A stretch of 64,000 bases of DNA from Humidesulfovibrio sp. (GCF_030689645.1 NZ_JAUYFU010000006.1:1-64000); one strand, 5' to 3'. Counted from the stretch's first letter, positions 51,742-62,774 are shown. The notes: generated by a model not told the origin, from the sequence alone. Program-made: numbers and translations.

Positions 51742-53853
51742 ATGACCATCAAGGCACAGAAATCCGCCGGGCGTCCTCTCTTCGACCCGGCCATCGTGCG
51801 GGCCGCCGCGCTGGACTCCTTCCGCAAGCTGGACCCGCGCGTTCAGGTGCGCAATCCCGTCATGTTCACCGTGTACATTGGCAGCATGCTGACCACCGTG
51901 CTGTTCCTTCAGGCCGGCTTTCTCGAATGGACGGGCGGCACGGGCGAGGAAAAGGCGAGTTTCATCCTGGCCATTTCGCTATGGCTGTGGTTCACGGTCA
52001 TCTTCGCCAACTTTGCCGAGGCCATGGCCGAGGGGCGTGGCAAGGCCCAGGCGGCGACGTTGCGCCAGGCCAGGGCCGAGACTCCGGCCCGCAGGCTCAT
52101 GGGCGAATCCCGCGATTCCGCCAGCGAGAGCGTGTCCTCCACGGCCCTGCGCAAGAGCGACATCGTGCTTGTTCAGACCGGCGAGACCATCCCCTGCGAC
52201 GGCGAAATCATTGACGGCGTGGCGTCAGTCGACGAGAGCGCCATCACCGGCGAGAGCGCGCCCGTCATCCGCGAGGCCGGTGGCGACCGGAGCGCCGTCA
52301 CTGGCGGCACGCGGGTGCTGTCCGACTCTATCGTGGTGCGCATCAGCGCCGACCCCGGCGAGACCTTTCTTGACCGCATGATCAGCATGGTGGAGGGGGC
52401 CAAGCGCCGCAAGACGCCAAACGAGATCGCCCTGAACATCCTGCTCGCCGCGCTCACCATCATCTTCCTGCTGGTGTGCGCCACCCTGCTGCCTTTCTCG
52501 TTGTACAGCGTTAACGCCGCAGGCAAGGGGACGGCCATCACCATCACGGTTTTGACCGCGCTCTTCGTCTGCCTCGCGCCAACCACCATCGGCGGTCTTT
52601 TGTCCTCCATAGGCATCGCAGGCATGGACAGGCTCATCCAGGCCAACGTCATCGCCATGAGCGGCCGTGCGGTGGAGGCCGCCGGCGACGTTGACGTGCT
52701 CCTGCTCGACAAAACCGGAACCATCACTCTGGGCAATCGCCAGGCTTCGGCCTTCCTGCCCGCGCCGGGCGTCACCGAGGCCGAACTGGCCGATGCGGCG
52801 CAGCTCTCCAGTTTGGTGGACGAGACCCCGGAGGGCCGCAGCATCGTGGTGCTGGCCAAGGAGAAGTTCGGCATTCGCCAGCGCGACGTGGGAAGCCTTG
52901 GCGCAACCTTCATCCCCTTCACCGCCCAAACGCGCATGAGCGGAGTGAACCTTCCTGGAAGCAGAAGCCTGCTCAAGGGCGCGCCGGACGCCATCGAGCG
53001 CCTGGTGGCCGATGCGGGCGGCGTGTTTCCAGAGGCTGTCGCCGGATTCGTGCAGGACATCGCCTCAGAGGGCGGCACCCCGCTGCTCGTGGCGGAGAAG
53101 ACCCAGGGCCGCGTGCGGGTTCTGGGAGCCGTGGGGCTCAAGGACATCGTCAAGGGCGGCATCCGCGAGAAATTCGCGGAACTCCGGCGCATGGGCATCA
53201 AGACGATAATGGTCACGGGCGACAACCCGCTCACCGCTGCGGCCATCGCCGCCGAGGCCGGGGTGGACGACTTCCTGGCCGAGGCCAAGCCCGAGACCAA
53301 GCTGGCGCTTATCCGCAAGATACAGGCCGAGGGACGGCTGGTGGCCATGACCGGCGACGGCACCAACGACGCCCCGGCGCTGGCCCAGGCCGACGTGGGC
53401 GTGGCCATGAACACCGGCACCCAGGCCGCCAAGGAGGCCGGGAACATGGTGGACCTGGACTCCAGCCCCACCAAGCTCATGGAGATCGTGCAGATCGGCA
53501 AGCAGCTCCTCATGACGCGCGGGGCGCTCACCACCTTCAGCATATCCAACGACATCGCCAAGTATTTCGCCGTCATCCCGGCAGCCTTTGTGGGCACGTA
53601 CCCGGCCTTGGGGGCACTCAACGTCATGGGTCTCGCCACCCCGCAGAGCGCCATCCTCTCGGCGGTCATCTTCAACGCGCTCGTAATCGTGGGGCTCATC
53701 CCGCTGGCCCTGCGCGGCGTAGCCTACAAGCCCGCTGGGGCGGGCACAGTGCTGCGCGACAACCTCATCATCTACGGCGGCGGCGGACTCATCGTCCCCT
53801 TCGTGGGCATCAAGCTCATCGATATGGCGCTTTCAGCCTGCGGCCTGGCATAA
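51742..53853 (+). CDS. kdpB: Potassium-transporting ATPase ATP-binding subunit B
   Basis: The P-type ATPase motor of Kdp. The 703-residue product has the actuator motif ITGESAPV, the phosphorylation site [13 protein letters not shown] and the hinge [12 protein letters not shown]. The track begins at an ATG three codons earlier, but AAGGAG is one base from that ATG and ten bases from 51742, so the latter is preferred. Confidence 0.97.
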   Translation: MTIKAQKSAGRPLFDPAIVRAAALDSFRKLDPRVQVRNPVMFTVYIGSMLTTVLFLQAGFLEWTGGTGEEKASFILAISLWLWFTVIFANFAEAMAEGRGKAQAATLRQARAETPARRLMGESRDSASESVSSTALRKSDIVLVQTGETIPCDGEIIDGVASVDESAITGESAPVIREAGGDRSAVTGGTRVLSDSIVVRISADPGETFLDRMISMVEGAKRRKTPNEIALNILLAALTIIFLLVCATLLPFSLYSVNAAGKGTAITITVLTALFVCLAPTTIGGLLSSIGIAGMDRLIQANVIAMSGRAVEAAGDVDVLLLDKTGTITLGNRQASAFLPAPGVTEAELADAAQLSSLVDETPEGRSIVVLAKEKFGIRQRDVGSLGATFIPFTAQTRMSGVNLPGSRSLLKGAPDAIERLVADAGGVFPEAVAGFVQDIASEGGTPLLVAEKTQGRVRVLGAVGLKDIVKGGIREKFAELRRMGIKTIMVTGDNPLTAAAIAAEAGVDDFLAEAKPETKLALIRKIQAEGRLVAMTGDGTNDAPALAQADVGVAMNTGTQAAKEAGNMVDLDSSPTKLMEIVQIGKQLLMTRGALTTFSISNDIAKYFAVIPAAFVGTYPALGALNVMGLATPQSAILSAVIFNALVIVGLIPLALRGVAYKPAGAGTVLRDNLIIYGGGGLIVPFVGIKLIDMALSACGLA

Positions 53854-53863
53854 GGAGGACATC

Positions 53864-54469
53864 ATGATCCGCGACATCCTGCACACCCTGCGCCCCGCCT
53901 GCCTCATGCTTGTGGCGTTGTCCCTCATCTCAGGCCTTGCCTACCCGGCAATGGTGACGGGCATGGCCCAGGCGCTCTTCCCGCGTCAGGCCAACGGCAG
54001 TCTTGTCACTTCCGGCGGCAAGGTCGTCGGGGCCGAACTCATCGGCCAGCAGTTCAGCGGCCCCGGCATGTTCTGGGGCCGGCCTTCGGCCACATCACCG
54101 CAACCGTACAACGCGGCGGCCAGCGGCGGATCCAACCTTGGTCCCACCAACCCGCAACGGCTCAAGAACGTGGCCGAGCGCGCCGAGGCCCTCCGCAACA
54201 CTCACGGCGATGGGCCTGTGCCCCAGGAACTGGTGGCAGCCTCGGGGTCGGGGCTTGATCCGCACATCAGCCCGGCGGCGGCTCAGTATCAGTTGGTGCG
54301 GGTGGCGCGGGAACGCGGCCTGGATGAGCCGTCCGTGCGCGCCCTGGTGGCCAAGCGCACAGAAGGCCGCCAACTGGGCTTCCTGGGCGAGGAGCGGGTG
54401 AACGTTCTGATGCTTAACCGGGACCTTGATTCGCTTGCCGGAAAAGCCCAGAATACGGGCAAGCAATAG
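53864..54469 (+). CDS. kdpC: Potassium-transporting ATPase subunit C
   Basis: A 201-residue subunit with one N-terminal membrane helix and a periplasmic domain, assisting KdpA-KdpB assembly and K+ affinity. Signatures are [22 protein letters not shown]-type [17 protein letters not shown] and [15 protein letters not shown]. It begins ten bases after kdpB. Confidence 0.96.
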   Translation: MIRDILHTLRPACLMLVALSLISGLAYPAMVTGMAQALFPRQANGSLVTSGGKVVGAELIGQQFSGPGMFWGRPSATSPQPYNAAASGGSNLGPTNPQRLKNVAERAEALRNTHGDGPVPQELVAASGSGLDPHISPAAAQYQLVRVARERGLDEPSVRALVAKRTEGRQLGFLGEERVNVLMLNRDLDSLAGKAQNTGKQ

Positions 54470-54484
54470 GCCTGGGAGCCAAAC

Positions 54485-57229
54485 ATGAACGAAGTCAGAA
54501 ACGGCGCACGCCGCCCTGACCCCGAAGCGCTGCTGGCGCTGGCGGATAGAGAGGACAAGCGCCGCAGGCGCGGGAAGCTGCGCATCTTCTTCGGCGCTGC
54601 GCCCGGCGTGGGCAAGACCTACTCCATGCTTACCGAGGCCTACACCCAGCAGGCTGAAGGGCGAGACGTGCTGGCCGGAGTGGTGGAGACCCATGGCCGG
54701 GGCGAGACCGAGGCGCTCTTGGCCGGACTGGAGCTGCTGCCCCGCGTGCAGGTTGAGTACAAGGGCCACACGCTCACCGAGTTCGACCTGGACGGGGCGC
54801 TGGCCCGCAGGCCCGCCCTGGTGCTTGTGGACGAGCTGGCCCACACCAACGCGCCGGACTCTCGCCACGAGAAGCGCTGGCAGGACGTGTTGGAGCTGCT
54901 CGACCACAACATTGACGTCTACACCACGATGAACGTGCAGCATGTGGAGAGCATCTCCGACGTGGTGTCGCAGATCACCGGCATTCCCGTGCGCGAGACC
55001 GTGCCCGATTCCATGCTGGAGCAGGCCGAGGAACTCGTGCTGGTGGACTTGCCCCCGGACGACCTCCTGAAGCGCCTGCGCGAAGGCAAGGTGTACATCC
55101 CGCGCCAGGCCGAGGCCGCAGAGAAGAACTTCTTCCGCCCCGGCAACATCACCGCCCTGCGCGAGCTGGCCCTGCGCGTGGTGGCCGACCGCGTGAACAC
55201 CGAAGTATGCGTCTACCGCAAGGGCCAGGCAATCGAGGTCACCTGGCCCACCTCGGGCAGGCTGCTGGTTTGCGTGGGCCCCAGCCCCACCTCGGCCCGG
55301 CTCGTGCGGGCCACCAAGCGCATGGCCGCCAGCCAGCACGCCCAGTGGATAGCGGCCTATGTGGAGACGCAGCCGCTTTCCCCCTCGGATCCGCGACACA
55401 ACCAGGTGGTGCAAAACCTGCGCCTGGCCGAGCGGCTGGGCGCGGAGGTGGTCACGCTTTCGGGCCGGAGCATTACCGAGGAGATCCTGACCCTGGCGCG
55501 CTCCCGCAACATCTCGACCATCGTCATAGGCAAGCCGGTGCGCCCAAGGCTCATGGACATGGTGCTCGGCAGCCCGGTGGATGATCTCATCCGCAGGAGC
55601 GCCGAGATCGACGTGCAGGTCATCCGGGGGGACGAGGGCGACGGCCCAAGGCCCCAGGCCGCGCCTGCCAGGCCTTCGCCCGTGGACTGGAAGGGATACG
55701 GCCAGAGCCTGCTCGCCGTGACCGTCTGCTCCGCCCTGTGCTTCATCATGTTCCCGTACTTCGAGCTGGCCAACCTCATCATGGTCTATCTCGTGGGCAC
55801 CATGTACATCGCCAGCCGCCACGGCCAGGGGCCGGGCATCCTGTCCTCGGCCCTGGGGGTGCTCTGCTTCGACGTGCTCTTCGTGCCTCCGCTTTTCAGC
55901 CTGGCCGTCTCCGATACACAGTACCTGTTCACCTTCGCCATCATGTTCGTGGTTGCCCTGGTCATGAGCCGCCTCACGGCGCAGGTGCGTCAGCAGGCAG
56001 AGGCCGCCCGAGCCCGCGAGGCCCGTACTCAGGTGGTGCTGGCCCTCTCCCGCGAGCTGGCCGCCTCGCGCGGGACGGAAAGGCTTCTGCGCATCGCCAT
56101 CGAGCACCTGTCCCAGTTGTTCGTGTGCAGAGCTCTGGCCTTCCTGCCCGACTACGAGGGGCATCTCAAGGAGCACGTGGGCGACAAGGACGCCTTTCGC
56201 GTCACCAATAAGGGTGAAAGCGTGGCCCAGTGGGTCTTCGCCAATGGGCAGCCCGCAGGGCTTGGCACCAGCACCCTGCCCACCAGCGGCGCGCTGTATG
56301 TGCCGTTCGTGGGCCTCAAAGGCACCCTGGGCGTGCTGGGCCTGCGGCCCGAGACCGAGGGCGCGCTGTTTTCGCCCGAGCAGACGCACATGATCGAGAC
56401 CCTGGCCCGGCAGGTGGCGCTCGCCCTGGAGGTGGAGCGGCTGGAAACCGAGAGCCTGCACGCCCAGATGGAGGCCGAGACCGAGCGCCTCAAGGCCTCG
56501 CTCTTGTCCTCCGTCACCCACGACCTGCAAACCCCGTTGGCGGCCATCATGGGCTCGGCGGACAGTTTGGCCGCCGTGGGCGAGACCCTGGCCACCGAGC
56601 AGCGCCGGGCGCTTGCCGTGAACATCTACGACGAGGCCGAGCGCCTGTCCCGGCTCATCTCCAATCTGTTGCGCATGACCAAGCTTGAGTCCGGCACCTT
56701 GAAGCCCGACCTGCAACTCCAATCCATTGAGGAGCCCCTGGGCGCAGCCCTTAGGCTGGTGGAGAAGCACCTGGCCGGGCGTGAGCTGCAGATGGACGTC
56801 CCGGGGGACCTGCCTCTTGTGGAAGTGGACGGGGTGCTCATGGAGCAGCTCCTGCTGAACCTCTTGGAGAATGCCGCTAAGTACACGCCCCAGGGTTCGC
56901 CCGTGGCCATCGCCGCTCGGGCCGCCCGGAACAGCGGCGGCGGCGTGGAGATCGAGGTGGCGGACAGGGGACCAGGACTGGCGCCGGACGAGAGGGAAAA
57001 GGTCTTTGACCTGTTCTATCAGGGACAGGGGGCTGGCGGTCCGACTGGCGGGCGCAAGGGCTACGGCATTGGCCTGGCCATCTGCCGGGCCATTGCACAG
57101 GTGCATGGCGGGGCCATCCGGGCGGAGAACCGCGCAGACGGCGGAGCCGCGTTCATCGTGACCCTGCCCGCGCCGCGCAAACGCCTGCTGCCCGACCAGG
57201 ATGCTGACAAGGACGAGGAGGCTTCGTGA
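54485..57229 (+). CDS. kdpD: Osmosensitive K+ channel histidine kinase KdpD
   Basis: A 914-residue sensor kinase. The N-terminal KdpD domain has Walker A AAPGVGKTYSML near residue 38 and the DELAHTNAPDSRHEKRWQDV signature. A USP-like domain follows (about 255-375), then four close membrane helices (about 400-500), a GAF-like part, the phospho-acceptor His in SSVTHDLQTPLAAIMG (about residue 680) and an ATPase domain with NLLENAAKYTP and DRGPGL. It pairs with kdpE, whose GTG overlaps its stop. Confidence 0.97.
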   Translation: MNEVRNGARRPDPEALLALADREDKRRRRGKLRIFFGAAPGVGKTYSMLTEAYTQQAEGRDVLAGVVETHGRGETEALLAGLELLPRVQVEYKGHTLTEFDLDGALARRPALVLVDELAHTNAPDSRHEKRWQDVLELLDHNIDVYTTMNVQHVESISDVVSQITGIPVRETVPDSMLEQAEELVLVDLPPDDLLKRLREGKVYIPRQAEAAEKNFFRPGNITALRELALRVVADRVNTEVCVYRKGQAIEVTWPTSGRLLVCVGPSPTSARLVRATKRMAASQHAQWIAAYVETQPLSPSDPRHNQVVQNLRLAERLGAEVVTLSGRSITEEILTLARSRNISTIVIGKPVRPRLMDMVLGSPVDDLIRRSAEIDVQVIRGDEGDGPRPQAAPARPSPVDWKGYGQSLLAVTVCSALCFIMFPYFELANLIMVYLVGTMYIASRHGQGPGILSSALGVLCFDVLFVPPLFSLAVSDTQYLFTFAIMFVVALVMSRLTAQVRQQAEAARAREARTQVVLALSRELAASRGTERLLRIAIEHLSQLFVCRALAFLPDYEGHLKEHVGDKDAFRVTNKGESVAQWVFANGQPAGLGTSTLPTSGALYVPFVGLKGTLGVLGLRPETEGALFSPEQTHMIETLARQVALALEVERLETESLHAQMEAETERLKASLLSSVTHDLQTPLAAIMGSADSLAAVGETLATEQRRALAVNIYDEAERLSRLISNLLRMTKLESGTLKPDLQLQSIEEPLGAALRLVEKHLAGRELQMDVPGDLPLVEVDGVLMEQLLLNLLENAAKYTPQGSPVAIAARAARNSGGGVEIEVADRGPGLAPDEREKVFDLFYQGQGAGGPTGGRKGYGIGLAICRAIAQVHGGAIRAENRADGGAAFIVTLPAPRKRLLPDQDADKDEEAS

Positions 57230-57936
57230 GTGCGGACAAGATCCCTGTGCTGGTGATCGAGGATGAGGCGCCCATCCGCTGCTTTTTGCGGGCCTACCTG
57301 GAAAGCCGGGACTTCAAGCTCATCGAGGCCGAAAGCGGAGAGGAAGGCCTGGGCCTGGCCGCCTCGCACCAGCCCGCCCTCATCCTGCTTGACCTGGGCC
57401 TGCCGGGCATGGACGGGCTGGAGGTCATCCGGCGCATCCGAGAATGGACGGCCACGCCCATCCTGGTGCTCTCCGCCCGCGGCAAGGAGCAGGACAAAAT
57501 CGACGCCCTGGACGCCGGGGCCGACGATTACCTCATCAAGCCCTTCGGCGTGGGCGAGCTTTCCGCGCGCATGCGCGTGGCCTTGAGGCATGCCGTCCAG
57601 AATGGCGGCGGCCTTGCGCCCGACCCCGTGTTCCGCTGCGGAGAGCTTGTGGTGGACCTGCCCGCGCGCCGGGTCCGCATGGCCGGGCAGGAGGTCCGCC
57701 TCACGCCCATTGAATTTAAGCTGCTTGCCTTTTTGGTGCGCCACGCGGGCAAGGTGGTGACGCACCGCCAGCTCCTCAAGGAGGTATGGGGCAGCGCGCG
57801 CGAGGACCAGTCCCACTATCCGCGCATCTACGTCCACCAGCTCCGCCACAAAATCGAGCCTGACCCGGCCAGGCCGCGCTTCCTGCGCACGGAGACGGGC
57901 ATCGGCTATCGTCTGGAAGAGGGCGAAGCCGTCTGA
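57226..57936 (+). CDS. kdpE: Response regulator KdpE
   Basis: A 236-residue OmpR-family regulator activating kdp at low potassium. The receiver domain has IEDE at 11-14, phospho-acceptor Asp56 in LLDLGLPGMDG and Lys in LIKPFGVGEL. The C-terminal winged helix ends HQLRHKIEPDPARPRFLRTE. The GTG start shares GTGA with the kdpD stop. A tandem 11-bp repeat upstream of the operon is its probable site. Confidence 0.96.
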   Translation: MSADKIPVLVIEDEAPIRCFLRAYLESRDFKLIEAESGEEGLGLAASHQPALILLDLGLPGMDGLEVIRRIREWTATPILVLSARGKEQDKIDALDAGADDYLIKPFGVGELSARMRVALRHAVQNGGGLAPDPVFRCGELVVDLPARRVRMAGQEVRLTPIEFKLLAFLVRHAGKVVTHRQLLKEVWGSAREDQSHYPRIYVHQLRHKIEPDPARPRFLRTETGIGYRLEEGEAV

Positions 57937-58073
57937 CCGGCATGGCCGCTACAGTGCGCCGGGCCTAAGCGCTCCAGGCCGAAGGGGCAATGGCCGCTGG
58001 CCTGACCGTCTGCGCCCGCCGACGGTGAAGCTCTCTGGCGGGATGAAAGGGGCAAGAGCCCCTCGCTTCGTCT

Positions 58074-61000
58074 TTACCGCTTGTCCTTGGGCCGCACGAG
58101 GTCGCGCAGCCCCTGGCGCAGGTCCACCTTGGACTCGTACTTGCCGGTGCGGATGAGCCCCCAGGCGCGGCTCAGCCAGTCGCGCGCCAGTTCGACGCGG
58201 GCGCAGCAGCGCTCGTGCCGGGCCTGGACTCCGCCAACAAATCGCCGGTACCAGCCGAAGCGCGACATGCGTCCATGCAGGCGGTTCAGCCCGTTCTCCA
58301 GCAACCCGCCAGCCCAGGCCCAGCGCGGGTGGTTGCGGAGATGGCGCATAAGCCCGGTGAACCCCTTGTCCTTCATGAACTTATTGAAATCATCCATGTA
58401 GGTGTAGAACACCGGGGTAAGGTAGAGCGTCACCACCTGCGAGAGCACCAGGCCGCCCACCACAACTAGGCCAAGGGGCCTGCGCGCCTGGGCGCCAGCG
58501 CCAAAGCCCAGGGCGATGGGCATGGCGCCCATGATGGCGGCCATGGTCGTCATCATGATGGGCCGGAAGCGCACGAGCGAGCCCTCGAAGGCGGCCTCAG
58601 CCGGAGGCATTCCAGTCTTCTCGGCCTCTATTGCGAAGTCCACCACCATGATGGCGTTTTTCTTCACGATTCCGATGAGCATGATGATGCCCACGAAGCC
58701 GTACAGGTTCAGTTCAGCGCCGAAGAGCAGCAGCGAGAGCAGCCCGCCCATGGCTGCCGAGGGCAGGCCGGACAGGATGGTGATGGGGTGGATGAAGCTC
58801 TCATACAGGCAGCCCAGGATGATGTAGATGACCACGATGGCCACGAGCAGCAGGAAGCCAGCCGTGCCCATGGACCCCTTGAAGGAGCTTGCCGTGCCCT
58901 CGAACACAGCGTTCACTGTGTCGGGCAGGGTCTTGTGCGAGGTCTCCTGCACGCGGGCCATGGCGTCGCCCAGAGAAACGCCTGGCTCCAGGTCGAAGGA
59001 GATGGTGACCGAGGGCAACTGGCCGGAGTGGGTCACGGTGATGGGGCCGGTGCCTTCCTGCGCGTCCACCAGGGCATCCAGGCGCACCAGCTTGCCGGAC
59101 TTGGCGCGCACGTACAGCATGGACAGGGCGCGCGGGTCCTGGCGATACTCCGGCAGCAGCTCAAGGATGACCTTGTAGGAATCGTTCTCCGCATAAATGG
59201 TGGAGATCTGCCGCCCGGCATAGGCCGAGTACAGCGCGGTCTCGATGGCCTCGGCGGTTACGCCCAGGGTGGTGGCCAGGTCGCGGTTGATCTTGAGGTC
59301 CACCTGGGGGGCGTTGTTCTGCAGGTCGCTTGTCACGTGCGCCAGGCCCTTGACCTTGGACAGGGCCAGCACGAGTTCGTTGGAAGCTTTGTAGAGCACG
59401 CCTGTATCGGGCGAGAGCAGGGTGAACTGATACAAGCCCTTGCTGGGCTTGCCGCTCATGCGGATCATGGGCGGGTTCTGCACAAAGGCCAGAAGCCCCG
59501 GCTGAGACTGGAGCTTGGGCTGTATCCGGGCCAGAACCTGATCCGCAGTGGCTTTGCGATGCTCCTTCAGGAACACGACGGTGTAGCCCTGGTTGGTGGT
59601 GCCGGTGCCCACAACCTGGATGACGTCGCGCACGTCCGGGTCCGCAAGCAGCAGGGGGGTGAGGGCGTTCTGGGCCTTGGCCTGGTCATCGAAGGAGACG
59701 CCCTGTGGGCCTTCCACGATGCCGAAGAGGTAGCCCATGTCGTCCGAGGGCAGAAAGCCCTTGGGCACCAGCACGAAGAGTACGATGGTGGCTAGAAAGA
59801 GCACGCCTGAGGCAATCATGGTCTTGCGGCGATGGTCCAGGGCGTAGTGCAGGGTGCGGCGGTAAAAGGCCAGCACCTTGTCGAACAGCGGGTCCCTGTG
59901 CTCCAGGTGGCTGCCGGATTTGAGCCAGCGGGAGCAGAGCATGGGCGTGAGCGTAAGCGACACCAGACCGGACACGAGAATGGCCGCCGTGATGACAACA
60001 GCAAATTCATTCAGGATTCTCCCGATGATGCCCGGCATGAACAGGATTGGCACGAACACAACGGCCAGCGAGATGGTCATGGACAGGATGGTGGGGCCGA
60101 TCTCCTTGGCGCCGTCCAGGGCGGCCTCCATGGGCGATTTGCCCATTTCCATGTGCCGCACCACGTTCTCCAGCATGACGATGGCGTCGTCCACCACAAA
60201 GCCCACGGCCAGGGTGAGGGCCATGAGCGAGAAGTTGTCCAGGGTGAAGCGCATGAAGTACATCACCGCAAAGGTGGACACGATGGAGAAGGGAATGGCC
60301 ACCGCGGAGATCACCGTGCCGGGGATGTTGCGCAAAAACAGAAACACCACGAGCACCACCAGGGCCACGGAAAGTCCGAGGGTGAACTTCACGTCGTCCA
60401 CGGATTCCTTGATGGGCTTGCTCATGTCGTAGGTCTCGCGCAGCTCGATGGCCGCCGGAAGCTGCCTGCGGATGAGGGGCAGCTGGGCGTTGATGCGGTT
60501 CACCACGTCGATGGTGTTGCTGCCGGGCTGGCGCTTGATGGCCAGGAAGATGGTCTTTTCGTTGTTCAGCCAGGAGCCGGTCTTGACGCTCTTGGCGCTG
60601 TCCTGCACCCGCCCCAGGTCCTCCAGGCGCACGGGCATGTTGTCGTTGTAAGCAACGATGACCGGGCTGTACTTGTCTGCGCGTTTCAGCTGTCCGTCGG
60701 CGTCCAGGTTGGTCTGCATGTGCGGACCGTCCAGGCTGCCCATGGGCAGGTTCACGTTCTCCGCCGCAATGGCGTTGGCCACCTCGTCGAGGCCGATGCC
60801 CATTGCGCCGAGCTTGCGCGGGTCCAATTGGATCCGCACGGCGTATTGCTGCTCGCCGTAAAGCTGCACCTTGGCCACGCCGGGAATCATGGAGATGGTC
60901 TGGGTGACGAAGGTCGTGGCGTAGTCGTTCACCGTATGCAGCGGCAGCGATTTGGAGCTGATGGCCATCCAGAGGATGGGCGAATCCGCCGGGTTGACCT

Positions 61001-61388
61001 TCTCGAAGGTGGGCTCGTCGGTCATGGTGTTTGGCAGGCTGCCGCGCGCCTTGGTGATGGCTGCCTGCACGTCCATGGCGGCCTTGTCGATGTCCTTGCC
61101 GAGCTCGAACATGAGCGTAACCTGGGTGAGGCCCTGGCTTGAGGTGGAGCTCATGGACTCCAAGCCGGCGATGGCTGAGAACTGGCGCTCCATGGGCGAA
61201 GCCACGGAGGACGCCATGGTCTTGGGGCTCGCGCCGGGCAGGGTGGCCGTGACCTGGATGACCGGGAAGTCCACGGTGGGCAGGTAGCTCACCGGCAGGT
61301 TCACGTAGCTGGCGATGCCGAAGAAGAGCAGGCCCAGCATGACCAGGGTGGTCATGACAGGCCGGGTGATGAAGAGCTTGGTGTTCAT
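58074..61388 (-). CDS. RND efflux pump inner-membrane transporter (AcrB/HAE1 type)
   Basis: A 1104-residue proton-driven efflux pump. It begins MNTKLFITRPVMTTLVMLGL and shows the RND repeat structure, LDNFSLMALTLAVGFVVDDAIVMLENVVRHME with proton-relay Asp residues, and a second-half MLIGIVKKNAIMVVDFAIE. A C-terminal cytoplasmic tail of about 80 residues rich in Arg and Trp is longer than usual. The track start (61748) lies upstream; the ATG at 61388 gives the typical N-terminus. The adaptor gene precedes it; no outer-membrane channel gene is present. Confidence 0.94.
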   Translation of the reverse strand: MNTKLFITRPVMTTLVMLGLLFFGIASYVNLPVSYLPTVDFPVIQVTATLPGASPKTMASSVASPMERQFSAIAGLESMSSTSSQGLTQVTLMFELGKDIDKAAMDVQAAITKARGSLPNTMTDEPTFEKVNPADSPILWMAISSKSLPLHTVNDYATTFVTQTISMIPGVAKVQLYGEQQYAVRIQLDPRKLGAMGIGLDEVANAIAAENVNLPMGSLDGPHMQTNLDADGQLKRADKYSPVIVAYNDNMPVRLEDLGRVQDSAKSVKTGSWLNNEKTIFLAIKRQPGSNTIDVVNRINAQLPLIRRQLPAAIELRETYDMSKPIKESVDDVKFTLGLSVALVVLVVFLFLRNIPGTVISAVAIPFSIVSTFAVMYFMRFTLDNFSLMALTLAVGFVVDDAIVMLENVVRHMEMGKSPMEAALDGAKEIGPTILSMTISLAVVFVPILFMPGIIGRILNEFAVVITAAILVSGLVSLTLTPMLCSRWLKSGSHLEHRDPLFDKVLAFYRRTLHYALDHRRKTMIASGVLFLATIVLFVLVPKGFLPSDDMGYLFGIVEGPQGVSFDDQAKAQNALTPLLLADPDVRDVIQVVGTGTTNQGYTVVFLKEHRKATADQVLARIQPKLQSQPGLLAFVQNPPMIRMSGKPSKGLYQFTLLSPDTGVLYKASNELVLALSKVKGLAHVTSDLQNNAPQVDLKINRDLATTLGVTAEAIETALYSAYAGRQISTIYAENDSYKVILELLPEYRQDPRALSMLYVRAKSGKLVRLDALVDAQEGTGPITVTHSGQLPSVTISFDLEPGVSLGDAMARVQETSHKTLPDTVNAVFEGTASSFKGSMGTAGFLLLVAIVVIYIILGCLYESFIHPITILSGLPSAAMGGLLSLLLFGAELNLYGFVGIIMLIGIVKKNAIMVVDFAIEAEKTGMPPAEAAFEGSLVRFRPIMMTTMAAIMGAMPIALGFGAGAQARRPLGLVVVGGLVLSQVVTLYLTPVFYTYMDDFNKFMKDKGFTGLMRHLRNHPRWAWAGGLLENGLNRLHGRMSRFGWYRRFVGGVQARHERCCARVELARDWLSRAWGLIRTGKYESKVDLRQGLRDLVRPKDKR

Positions 61389-61399
61389 GGGGGCCGGGC

Positions 61400-62563
61400 C
61401 TATTCTGGCTTGGTGGCGTTGGCTGCGGCTTGGTGTTCCGCCGGGGGTGCAGCCGGTGCGCCGGGCGCGGGCGCCTGCTGCATGGGCGTGGCCTCGACCT
61501 TGGCACCGGGAACCAGGCGCAGATGGCCCTCGACCACCACAGTCTCGCCTGCGGCCAGGCCCTGCTCCAGCACCAGCGCCCCGTATAGCCGGAAGCCCAC
61601 GGTCACCGGGCGCATGTCGGCCTTGCCGTCCTTGACCACGAACACGTATGTTCCCTGGGGACCGTTCTGCACGGCGCGGTCGGGCACGATTATGGCGTTT
61701 TTGACCGTCTTGAGCACCAGGCCCACGGTGACGAACTGACCTGGCCACAGGCGGCCCTCGGGGTTCTCGAACCGGGCCTTCATGCGCACCGTGCCGGTGC
61801 CGCTCTCCACCTGGTTGTCCATGAAGGTCAGCACGCCGACTTCCGGGTGGCTCTCCATGCCGGGGGCTGCGGCCTGCACGGTGAGGGGGCCCAGAGCCAT
61901 GTGCTTGCGGATCTCGTGCAGGTAGCGCTCCGGCAGGGCGAAGCTCACTTCAAGCGGGGTTGTGGTGTTCACCACGGCCAGAATGTCGTCCTTGTCCTTG
62001 ACGAAGGTGCCCTCGTCGATGAGCGCGGCCCCGATGCGACCGTCGATGGGCGAGGTGATGGTGTTGTAGCTCAGGTTCTGCCGGGCCAGTGAGGCCCCGG
62101 CCCCGCTGGCCCGCATGGCGTTGCGGGCGCGCAGGGCGGCGGTGTTCTTCTCCTCATACGATTCGCGGCTGATGACGTCCTGCTCGGCCAGGACCTTGTA
62201 GCGCTGGCGATCGCGCTCCAACTGCTCGAAGTCGACCTTGTCGCGCTGGTGCGTGGCTCCGGCCTGCTGATCCGCGAAGACGTTGATGCGGGGGTCGATG
62301 GTGAACAGCAATTGCCCGGCCTTCACCAGACTGCCCTCGACAAAGTGGACCTTTTTTATGTGCGCGGCATACTTGCTCTTGATGTTTACCGAAACCGAGG
62401 CCTTTATGGTGCCCACAGTGTTGAGCACATAGGGCGCGTCCTGCATTTCGGCCTGGGCCGTGACCACCGGAGCTGGGCGTTCCTTGCTTTTGCTGCGGCC
62501 ACAGGCGGAGAACACGTTGGCGCAGAGCGTACAAACACACAGCACGATCAGAAGTCGACGCAT
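61400..62563 (-). CDS. RND efflux periplasmic adaptor (membrane fusion protein)
   Basis: A 387-residue lipoprotein-like adaptor (lipobox FSACG after a signal peptide) linking the RND pump to an outer-membrane channel. It has the lipoyl/hairpin layout: VNIKSKYAAHIKKVHFVEGSLVKAGQLLF, a helical hairpin (about 100-170) and LSYNTITSPIDGRIGAAL, with a C-terminal Ala/Pro tail. The track start at 62731 is too early; the ATG at 62563 has AGGAG upstream. It lies 11 bases before the pump gene. Confidence 0.93.
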   Translation of the reverse strand: MRRLLIVLCVCTLCANVFSACGRSKSKERPAPVVTAQAEMQDAPYVLNTVGTIKASVSVNIKSKYAAHIKKVHFVEGSLVKAGQLLFTIDPRINVFADQQAGATHQRDKVDFEQLERDRQRYKVLAEQDVISRESYEEKNTAALRARNAMRASGAGASLARQNLSYNTITSPIDGRIGAALIDEGTFVKDKDDILAVVNTTTPLEVSFALPERYLHEIRKHMALGPLTVQAAAPGMESHPEVGVLTFMDNQVESGTGTVRMKARFENPEGRLWPGQFVTVGLVLKTVKNAIIVPDRAVQNGPQGTYVFVVKDGKADMRPVTVGFRLYGALVLEQGLAAGETVVVEGHLRLVPGAKVEATPMQQAPAPGAPAAPPAEHQAAANATKPE

Positions 62564-62594
62564 GGGCTTGCTCCTGGCGGGAGGATTAAAACGG

Positions 62595-62615
62595 GTGTTT
62601 AACATCGTGTTTAAC
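62595..62615. repeat. Short tandem repeat upstream of the efflux operon
   Basis: GTGTTTAAC-ATC-GTGTTTAAC, two perfect 9-bp copies with a 3-base gap in an A/T-rich stretch about 32 bases upstream of the adaptor start. It could be an operator for the efflux genes; there is no regulator gene adjacent. Confidence 0.4.
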
Positions 62616-62774
62616 TTGTGGCAACAGGAAAAGATGATTGTGTAACTGCATGTTTTGAAAGAATTTATTTTAATGTTGTGGCGAGGACTGTTGACCTTGG
62701 CCTTGGCAGAGTGGATAGTGCAACCTTCCATCCGGCACGGAAGGTGTGCCCCTCAACCCAAGCCAAGGAGGCCA

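Noticed and set aside
54095-57106. Minus-strand ORF of 1003 residues across kdpC and kdpD
   Set aside because: Shadow frame; the plus strand shows KdpC and KdpD signatures.
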